From positions 21,103 through 85,102 of the forward strand of contig VWZW01004118.1 of the NCBI GenBank assembly GCA_013397115.1: 64,000 bases of DNA, read 5' to 3'. Shown here in pieces: positions 39,713-50,600 of the stretch. The position numbers were made by a program, and so were the translations under genes. The notes beneath the pieces were generated by a model that did no database searches, was not told where the DNA came from, and saw only the letters and a program-made list of their open reading frames with translations. Source of the stretch: Edolisoma coerulescens (lineage: Eukaryota > Chordata > Aves > Passeriformes > Campephagidae). How positions within the stretch are numbered: position 1 is the first letter of the stretch; each line of letters begins with the position of its first letter.

Positions 39713-41511
39713 GTATCCCCTGCTTGCTGCTGTCATTTAAAAGAAAACAACCAAACAAATAAACATGCAGCTTCATAAATGTGTATTTATTCTGGGAGGA
39801 TGACAGTGTTATCCAGACCCTGGGGTTCAGAGACAAGGAAATGGGGGCACATGGAAAAGAGGCGTATGGCAGAGGGCTCCCAGCCTGGGTCCTGGCTGGG
39901 CTCCTGGCCCGCTGTGCCAGCAGTGGTAAAAGTTTTGCTCAGGTTACACCTCTGTTATCCCCCTCAGAGACATGGAACCCCCTCTTTCCAAGTGGTGCTC
40001 TGCCCATCCCCTTCACTGGCTGGCCATATAGAGGGTTGCGGTGTGCTTGAGGCTAAGCAAGTTGCTTGGTTGAGTTATCTGGGATAGCCTGCACCACCTG
40101 CACATGCCAGCCCTCATACCCATCTTCCTCGTTTTTCTTTGGTGGTCCCTTTAGTTTTGAACTGTTTCTGTAACACCGTAAGGTGTGAATCTAAGGAAGC
40201 AGTACAATTCAGCAAATTGAATTCAAGAAGGCTGACATTCTGCTGCCCCAGTCTCCCTGTTGACACTGTCTGTGACCATTGAGTGTCCATGATGTGTGAT
40301 GCGCTAGTCCCACCCCAGGCCAGCATGATTCCTGCACCAGCTTTGGAGCGGCCCCGGACAGGGATGGTCTTTCACTGCTAGACCAGCAGGGGTCTGTGGA
40401 AAAGAAATGGCGGTGTAATACAGGTCAATTTCATGCTAAATAAAATATATTTGTTTACCTGTTGGAACTGTTTCAATTAAATTTAATGGATAAATGTGCC
40501 ATTTAATGGATTTTTTTCTTCAGGTTTTATGAAGTGTGTCATTATCATGCCTCACTTTCATAGCAAACAAGTGTTTTTATTTAAATGGCCAGTTGCATTT
40601 TCCTAGGGATATGCAGAATGAGAATAAACAACCTAACTCAGGTCAATACTTGCTGTTGTCCTTTCGTTGTTAGAATAATTCTTTATAAGCCAAAACCTTA
40701 AAATACTAGATTGTACCCATGTCAGCTGTTACCGATGTCAGCTGTTGCTGTGGCTCTCTGTTACAAAGTCAGTAGTTGCAAATAAAAATCTACTGGACAC
40801 CTGTTTTTGTGATAGCAAAAACTTGTCAAATAGCTTTTGTATGATTCTTGTTTTAAAGCAGCTTGCAACACAGTACAGTTAAGGTCAGCACCGAAAGTTA
40901 ATTTTGACATTCTAGACTCAGTGACTGTCTTACCTCTGATGTCTGTACAGCAGCAGAACTTTACTAGGTCTCCCAATTTTTACTACAATCCAAATAATAA
41001 GCTTGTTGTTTTTTTTTAATTTAAAAAATAGGCTTTTTGTGTCTTCCTACTGCATTTGGAGCTTCCAGAATGATTCATTTTATAGTAGCAAGGACAGCAC
41101 TTGTGGGGTGAGCAAGTTGTGCCACTAGTGAATTGTGGAAAACAAAGGAAAACAAGACAAATTCTTATCAAAGTATAAAGGGGGCTGAGGGGGGGGCAGG
41201 AATCTTGTGCCGAATCCTCTTGTACCTTGGCTTAGTGGAGAGGAATGTAGCCTCTGGTTTTTCTTTTGCACATCCAATAACTAGCTACTTCCTCATCCTT
41301 GTACACATAAGCTCTGGAAAGCTGTGACATATTATTTGGGTTCTTTTGTCAGTGATGTGAGCAACTGCAGTTTTGCAGTCTGCTTTTTAGTGTCATATCT
41401 TAATGGTCTGGCATCACACAATTGTCAGTAATTCATAAATGCAAGGTTCAGTACTATTAAATCATACAGTGTAACATAAAACTCAACCGTCCTCTTTTTT
41501 TCTTATGGCAG
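39713..41511 (+). other. PTCD2: PTCD2 intron 1, visible part
   Basis: The stretch 39,780-40,110 is GC-rich but has no recognised exon or repeat. The rest is AT-rich. A G-run interrupts the sequence near 41188-41196. I looked for a first exon ending one base into a codon with a targeting-peptide-like translation and did not find one. Confidence 0.7.
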
Positions 41512-41604
41512 GGAAGCAGTATCTGCTAACAGAACAAGATATAAAGTTACAAGAATTTCAACAGATGAAACTGGCAATTAGAAATGAACTTCATGGCAAT
41601 AAAG
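41512..41604 (+). CDS. PTCD2: PTCD2 exon 2
   Basis: This 93-nt exon follows TTATGGCAG and ends AAAG|GTATAG. In the frame that takes two bases from the start it encodes KQYLLTEQDIKLQEFQQMKL and AIRNELHGNK. The human protein has KRYLLTDNVLKLKEFQQKKV at this place. It needs a preceding exon that ends one base into a codon, and none is visible upstream. Confidence 0.92.
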
Positions 41605-44600
41605 GTATAGCATTTAATTCATAGTCAACATTTTAGCATGGGTCTTAGGAAACAAACAGTCAAAGTCATAATAATATGACACAATTGGCTCCATTTAAAG
41701 AAACAAATTATGTCTTCCTCTTGCAAATTTTTTGTACTTAACATTATTGGAATATATGAGGCTTTGTAGAATGAAACAGTATGAGTTATGCTGTGTTGAG
41801 AATATGTGTGGAGAAGCTTTCATGTATGCAAGGTGTTTACATAAGATCTGAAATGTTTGTGCCCTCACTTTTCCAACTTTGTTAGATAGTCTGAAAAAAA
41901 CCCTGTTTCAGTCTACAAATCTTGCTTCAAGTATAATGTCAGCACAGAAAACTGTTAACACAAAGCTAAAGAGTTACCTAACTATCCAGAAAAGGGCTAT
42001 CACAGTATTTTTTTTTTAATTTGCTCCGTAAATTTTGTTAGCATATTTTTTTAGATTTTTTTCTTTTGCCGAATGTGAGTTCTGAGTTGTACACCCTATT
42101 CCAGATGACATATGATACTCAGAATATGAAAAACAAATTCGGGTTTTCCAAATTCATGTAGGAGCAGGATCAGTGGATTTTTTCTGATTTTGTCAAGCTA
42201 TTTAAAATGTATACAAATTCCTTTCTTTAAGAAACATAAATATAAACATAAAGCTGCCCTTATTATTTAAGAAAAGCTAAGTAAAACCCCTGGTTTATTA
42301 TGTGTGGGTGTGCTGGTGATACAAACTGACAGCTGTTCCAAAGGGTGCAGTTAATTTTAAGGCAAGAAGAGACAAGTAATCAAACCTAGTTTTATATAAA
42401 CCACTCTTCTGGGACAGAGAGGGAAGTAAAGTCAGCTTGATGGTTTTTCTATATTAAGTAGAATTTAAATTGTGCAGTTGTAAGTCATAATGTCATTATA
42501 TTTTGCTGTGATGATGATACATTGTAGTTTATTCATCCTGCACTTGAGAAACGTTAAATTTACTGCTATGGGTCAATCATTCTTGCTAAAACAGGTAAGT
42601 AGAAGCCAAATATTTTGCTTTATAGGTCACAGTTGATCTTCTGGCTTTATGCAAACTGTATCCTGTGAAAACTAATGAAAACATTGTTCCAAGCACCTAT
42701 TTGTGCATATGTGGGCATGGTTTCTGTATTGAGTGTTTAATATTGTACCTGAAAGATGAAAAGAAGTAATTATGGCTAGTAATAAACTTGATTTAGAAGT
42801 GGGAAAAGCAGCAATAACTGTTACACAGAATATATAATAGCTATTATTTATTATTGTTATAAGACAAATATTAACTACAATAGTTATACTATTAGCTACA
42901 GCAGTTATACAGTTAGCTAGAATAATGTAAATACAGTTCAGATCCCAAATATTTTTTTTAAATTTCTGCACACCTTTGAACACATCCCAGCCATTATACA
43001 TGCATACTTGTACGTATGCAGTCTTCTGACTTCACAGGTTTCAATTCTGCACCTCAGTCTTGAGTAAGGACTTGTATTTGCATGTAGCGACAGATTTGTG
43101 TTGAGTAACTGCACACCTTTTTCTCTGGGATGCCTACTTTGCACCTCTTGTGTAGGTTACTAGCTTGGGAACAGCAGTGACCCAGCAACTGCTACAAAAA
43201 AGTTCACTTCCGTGCCCAAGATGGGGGCAGCACCATGAGAGGAATGGAGCTGCCAGGTAGTATATGTGATTTTAATCTTGTGTATGTCTGAGTCAGAGGC
43301 TTGATATTACCAACTGAAGGACTAGTCTTTGTGCTTGCTTTGTCATAGGAAAATGTGCCTGATAGAGAACCCTCTTTTTTGGGGCAGAAGGGTAGCAACT
43401 CTAAGTTTATGGCTATTTAAAGAAATACATAGATTATGTATGAAAGTCTTTGTGTGTTCATCAGCTCTGAAGGAATTTAAGTCTTCTGTATGAACAGTAC
43501 TGAGGAGAAGTTCTTACAGTCATTTGAATGCCGAGTGGAAATGGTTTTGTTAGTTTGCTTGCTTTTTAGAAAAAGAACATAAAATGTCACAAAGCTTTGT
43601 TACTTGTTAAAACTTTTGCATTACCTGATATGCTCCATAACATAGACAGTGAAATTAAGTTCACAGTAAGCATCTTTTTGGTTTTCTAAGTCTGACATGA
43701 CTTTACGGGGACACACTGGCATGCTGGTCTGTAAGAAGTTTTATGCAGTTTTCTTGGTGAAAAAACAAGAGTCCTGCTTCATTGAGTCTCCATGTTTCAG
43801 GTGCCAAGTACATAACTCAGGTAATGGAATTGTCTATAGAGTGATGCTGTAATGTGTTTTATTTTCAGATCAATATTTTAAAAATATTAAAGAAAAACTA
43901 AACAAAAATGGAATAATTCTCAGAAATTAATTAAAAAATTTGCTGCATTTATGTCAGACTTCATCTGATGTGGAACTAGCCAGGAAAGTTATTTACAGGT
44001 ATTTTTAACAATCCAGGTAACATTCTTTTCTGTCTTTATTTTGCTTTTATTAGATCATCCCAGGTTATATCTGCAGTGGAGGACTTGCCCTAATTCAGTT
44101 GCAATATGCATAGTTAATCCCTTAACTTAAGGCTGTATTTTTATTTTAATACTTTGGATCTTCCAACCCTTTGGAGACTCTCAGGTCAAAGGAGAGTTAA
44201 GCTATGGGAGCAAAGTGATGTATGGTGAACCACAGAGAAAAATTATCCCACAGCTGCAAGGCAGAGGTGTTCAGGGGCATTTCCAGCCAAGACACGCCTG
44301 GTTATAAACTGTCCTGCAGCCATTAGTCAATAGCAGGAGGTTTTGTGAATGAAAACTTTCCCAGAAAATGCAATATAGGGACTATAAAGAAAAAAGGGAT
44401 ATGCTTTATCTTTTTGTTGAGGTATTTTAGCAGGTAGCGCTGCTAAAATAAACTGCTGCAACTTCCTTTGCTATTGTTCCATGAATAGAAGGTAAAGTAG
44501 CTTGGAATTTTCAACGCAGAAACCCATTCTATTATTTATCCAATGAAGGTTACTTTATTGGTAATAGAAGAGATTATTTATTACTAGTTGATTTGTTAGT

Positions 44601-47600
44601 TTGATAAAAACAATAATTTTCCTTAAAATTAATTTCCTGTTATCTATATATCTTTGGCTGGTGCAGACAGGAAAGTGTGCCTCTGTCATTGCACCTACAG
44701 ATCTTGCTCTCTATTTAAAGCTGTTCTCCCTTGGAAAATTCCATGCCCTGTGTGATTAACTTTTTAATCTTTCCCATAGGTACCATGAACAGAATGGAAT
44801 CACAGCCTTACATAATTTTAAATTTGGGCCACTCTTTATGAGGCTGTGTTATGAGCTAGACCTTGAAAGACCTGCAGTAGAACTTATCAAAGATCAGGTA
44901 ATTCCCCTATATATACTGAAAATATTGTTGTTACTATTGTTAGTCAAATATGAGTAATGGTATGCTACACATGAGCCTTGCATGAGCTCATAGACTGGAA
45001 GGTGTATTGCAGTAACAAGGATGTCTATGAAATACCTTAATGTAGGTATGCAGATTACATGGCTTTTATTTTAACACAGTAATTAAAAGGAAATTAAATG
45101 TTAATTTGACTGGTAACTATTTTATTCCTGTATGATTGCATCATTTGAATAAAAATGCTATGCAGTTTGCTTACAGTGGTGGAAGCTTTCCAGGCAGTTA
45201 GGAAGAATGAGGGTGACTTTGTCAAGTATGTAGAATTTAGTTTTAGATTTTCATATAAAAATAATAGAAGAGTAAGGCCATGTACTAGAGTAAACTGAAA
45301 ACTTCCTTGCTAAATTGAAAGAGATCCAACTGACCCTGAGTTAAACTTTTTGAATTTTTCAAATAACAGATTTCAGTTTACATTCATGTTTTCAAATAAA
45401 CTTATCAAACTCATACCTCGTTGAATTGTTTCTTCTTTTCAGTTATGAGAGGTACAGCCTTAAATTTATGAAGTAAATAACACTAATATATTTTTGATAG
45501 GTGCTTTGGAAGTTCTGGTAGAAATGAAAAAACAAGGTATCCCTTTCAACAAAGAAACCTATCTACTTGCATTTGCAATATGCTATAAACTGGTAAGTAT
45601 TATGAATGAAAAAGTTTTTGAAATTCCTTTTCTATCTCTTCCTTTTTTTTTATTTTAAAATTTCCATATTTTCCCTGTCATGCTTTTGTATCTCGTGCAA
45701 GTATTTTAAATGTATTTAAGTCTTGAGATGCTTCATCGTACGTGATATGGTGCACATATATAGTTTCCCATACAAACTAATGTCACAAAGCAAATCTCTA
45801 AAAAGTTGCATGGACATAAGCATTAAGGAACAAATTCTTTTAGTACAGCCTTTGATTACCTTAGAGTATTCTTTCTCTGTGATCTTTGCATCTCTTCAGA
45901 CAATACTCTGTGCTTCAGCCCCAGTATTGGTTTTATAGTCTCATTTCCTTAAGGCATATACATGATATTTCCTGTTTGCTAGACATCCCCTATCCATTTC
46001 TCCCCTCCCCCTACAAGCAGTCTTGAACCATTTCTGTAATTGTACACAAATTTGACAAGGAATAGAGTTGTCAGTAGTAATTGTTCCCTACATGCCTGAT
46101 GAAAATGGACAGCTAGGTGGAGAAAAGAAACATAAATGAATGCCTTCAGATAGACAGGCAGCCCCTTGAGCTTACCTCTATTTTTAGCTGAAAGAAAAGG
46201 AGCAAGAGCATGGTAAGAAACTAGAATACATCAGTTCTATGAGTGTTTCCTTAGAACTGTTTCCCTTCTCACTTTTATAGCAAAGTGAGATCCCAAAACT
46301 TTTTTATGTGATAAAAAGGAGTTAGCCTAAAATGGTACCTCAGCAGTAGTTTACCTGGTTTTTCTAAAATTCTCAGTTCGAATAAATTAAGCTGCCTTTA
46401 GGTCTGCTGTAGCTTCTTTCCTAAAATCTTTACAAGTTTTTTTAACATGGCCTGCAGTTAGAAGGCTGGGATCCAAGGCATGTGCAATAGGAATAGGTTC
46501 CCAAGGCTTCTGTTTTCTGTTACTTCTGGCCCTACATACATTTTCAATAGAGAATCCGGCCTGTTACTACTATTGATAAAAAGAGAGGGGAAATGATTCT
46601 GTCACCTGGTTGGTTGAATAGTCACAATAAATTTGTGGGGCTTTTTCACTGAGATAAAATACTGTCAATGGGCAAATAAGCTGTAGTAACCCTTTATGCA
46701 CCAAAGAGGATTAGGTGGAGCTCTTTTAAAAGCTTAATCTGTTGATTCATCTGTTAAGAGGAGGAGGAGAAGACGTGAAGCTCAAACTTGCTTTTTCGCA
46801 TGATGCAAGATAAGAAATGTGAGAAAAAATCTTGAAGTGTCTTCAAGATGCATTACTCAAGTAATAGAAATAATGGTACCGGTATCATTAAAAGCTTTTA
46901 CCATTCTTGGTTTCTTTTGAATAACTTTGCCAGAGACCAGTAAAAAAAAAAGTACAAGGCTTAAAGCTCAGATTATTTCCAGTGGATAAACAAAGGAATT
47001 AGTGTTTAATCTTTGTACAGAGGTATTTTTAAGGTCAACTCCAAAACACTTCTGGGATGGTTTAAATCACTGAGGCACCGCCATACTCAGAGGTAACAGA
47101 TGGTCTTTTTTTTAGTGCAGAAAAGAGCTATAGGCCTTTTGATGATATATTTATGTAATAAAAATCAATATTCTGATGGTCAAAATATTTCTAAATTTTC
47201 AAGGAACATATTTTAAACCATATTTTGCAGGACTGACACTTTGAATACTAGGAACAGAAATCAACACCAAATCTGAGGACTCTTACCTATATTGGTGGTA
47301 CCAATTGTTACAAAACCTTCCTGCTGTCAGGTTTTAAGTTTGGCAGATACTATTTTGTTTGGGGTCCAGTCAGTTCCACTCATAATTTCCAGTGTGAGCA
47401 GCATTGGTTTGGAGAGTTGATGGTTTGAGAGGTAGCACACAGCTAAAGTCATTGCCTTTTACCATCAGCTGTTGAAAATTCCCAACAATAATGGAAGCTT
47501 TCTGTGTTGGAAAAAGGCAAATGTCTAAGCGGTCATATTAGAATATATACTTTGGAAACATTTTTCAAAAATTAATCCTTTAAAGAGGATAAAAATGGCT

Positions 47601-50600
47601 GAATGTTCAAATTCATACATACCCAAATTTCTTTAGTGTAGTGGTACTGAATAGTTCAGTACTTAGAAAATACTGATTTTCAGTAACTATCTAATGTAGC
47701 TTTTAGAATGCAGTAATGACAAAAATTAATCTTCCTTCCTGATTTGCAAATTATTTGAAAGTGAAAACAAAAATGTCTGTTTGTTTAGGATACTGCTGGG
47801 GCTGCTTCATCTGCTGCAGAAGCCCAAGTAGTTACGGCAAGGTGTAGTTGTTAAAATGATAGAAGTTATTTTTACCCTCCTGTGACCTCTCACTTCAAAT
47901 ATCATATTTTGATGTTGTGTTTCTCAAAAAGTGCTGCATAGAATCTACTTAGTTGCATTCAGATATTGCCTTTGTGATTGCACAGTATGTTGACTTCTGA
48001 ATACCTTCTGAATGTGATTGCAGGTGCTTACAGTCCTTTCAGGTAACCAGAATAACAAGCAAAACTTCCTCCGATATTTCTATGCAGGGCAACCTGGAGT
48101 CTTCCAAAATCTCTGCGAGACTGCTTGAAGAAGCACAGCTAAAAGGTGACACGTTACCACTGCGTGCATACTGCTTTGCGATGGCAGCTGCTCTCAAGCA
48201 GGTGCAATCTCTTTTGTTTTTGGTTGTGCCTGGGTCTCTGTAGGGAGAGAGACACTCTCTACTTTGTTATAGACCGATAGTGAAAGGAAGCTAACATGGA
48301 GAAAGTACAACTAACAGCTTCAAGTGTTGGAACTTTCAGGGTCCTGAAACAGTAGGATTATAGACAATGCTCACACAAATTGAATATGGAAGTTCTTAAA
48401 TGTAAACATGTGTCTTGAGTCTAATACACATGTATTTTGTGCTAGTGACAATACCATCTAGAATATTAAAAAATTACAGAGTTAGGCCAACAGGTTAGAT
48501 GTCACCATGGATATCCTGCAGATGCTGCTATTTAGTGGTGATTTCCTTTAAACAGAATTAAAATGATAATCGAAAATATTTGCGCAATCATCTCTTTAAA
48601 ATGTTTGTCTTGGGAGGCAGTCTCAAAGGCTTTGATGTGTATTTCCCTACTGCCTGGGAGGTGGACTTTCTCCACGTGTTTCTGCCTGTGGAGGTTTTCC
48701 TATACCTCATATGCCTTAAGTACTGATATGAAGAGGCTCTGAGGCAGCACAGGGTGAAAAATGGAGCAGAAGAATAAAAATTAGGAAATTCTAAAGTTTG
48801 GAATAAAGTTTGGATTTCCTCTGCCATTAATTTGTGTGTACAGGTTGAGTATGTCCTGAGCCTTCTCTATTTCATGTTAAAACAGAGGTCAGAGACACTG
48901 GAAGGGCTATAAATTTGATCTTATTCACAAATTTGCATGAATGGAGTAGAATTGTTAAAAAGTTTCTTATGCACTCTATGCTCTTTTTTGCTCTGTCTCT
49001 GTGAATGGAGACACTGAACAATAGCATCATTGAAATAAGTTTATTCCTGTGCACAATGGTATGATAAAATTATTTTTTTGCAAATGGAATAATGCTCCAC
49101 TTTACATTTAATTGTTCCTTAAGTGGAATGATTTTTGATAGTAGTTCTTGCTGTAAGATGTTTCTTAATCCCAAGTAACATTGTTTGGTCTAGTAAATGT
49201 CAGTGTAACATTTTTGTCTATGCAAATCAATTGATGACATAGATACAGCACTGTAAATGTGTATGTCCAAAAGGTTAGAAGGGCTGGGCAGGGTAAATAT
49301 CCACAGTAACGTATGCTGCACTTCATTACTCTGACATGTGTTGAACTGAGCATGTGTGTAGACCTTCCATCTTTCAGGTGATTTCATGCTTAGTGTTGGT
49401 TACTTGGGACAGATACACTGTACTAAAGAGCCAGATGACATGGGAACTCCAGCATGGGGTATTCCTTTTGGAGGCTGGGTGTTGTTTGGTGTCTCTGGGT
49501 CTTGGTAAAGGGGTTCTAGATGCTGCTTTGTGATTTACTGAAAAGCTGTGAAGGACTCTTGTTTTTCTTGAACTTTATTATGCCAGTTTTTGACACATGT
49601 ATGACTTTTTTTTTTATGATTTATGATTCCTCCCCAGAATGATGTAGTGCAAGCCAAATTTTATTGTTCCCAGATAATGAGAACAGAGAACAAACTATAC
49701 AATAATCTTAAAGTAAGTATGCTTGCCTTGTATTAAAATCTTGTGGAGTATGCTATACTGGCCAAAAACTTCAAGTACAAACTAACAGAAGACCAGCCTG
49801 TTACTAGCACAGGCATGTGTTGGTAGTGTTGGTGAGCTTGTTTTTGAGCCAACAGACTGTGGTGGCCTGTGGGCCTCCCTGGCCATTTGTCACCTTACAT
49901 GTTCCTGATCCAGAAGGTTCTCCCTTCCCCGCTTTCCCATTGGCCGCCATTCCCTTGCCCCTCCCTCACTATTTCCCCACTGGCTCCCGTACCCTGGCTC
50001 TGTCCAGGTACCGCCCCTGTGCTCTCAGACCATTGGTCTCTGATGCTCTCCCCGCCCCCATATATAAACCCAGGGCATTCCCTTACTTTGGGTCTTTGTC
50101 AATGGAACCCCTTCACGGCTAGTTGAATAAAACTGCTCTGTGGAATTTCTACACAAAGAACCTTTCTGTCTCTTTGCTGTCAATTTGTCGAGGAAGCCAG
50201 CTGATCTCGGCATGGCTCACAACACGGACAAGTTCTGCCAGTTGGATGACTTACATTCTGAGCAGTTAACAACCTCCACCCATTGTTTAAAATCACGTCC
50301 TACCATAGGTGGGAATGTAAAGCAGACCAATCCTACATCTGTGATCATAGACCCATAAACAATTTCTAGTTATGATTTTTGCTTTCTAGCTCCAAAAGAT
50401 TTAAAAAACCCAGCTCCAAGTAAATGCCCAATTCAGGTCTCCTTCGGCCCTACAAACCTTATCCACATGTGTACATGCAACAATTTTTTTCTTTACTTGC
50501 ACAATCTACAATCTGAGAGAAAGTCTGCATGTGCCATGTAAGTGACCCTTCTAAACTATGGTAAAACCCACTTTATTCAAGAGCAGATAGTGCAGCTCCA

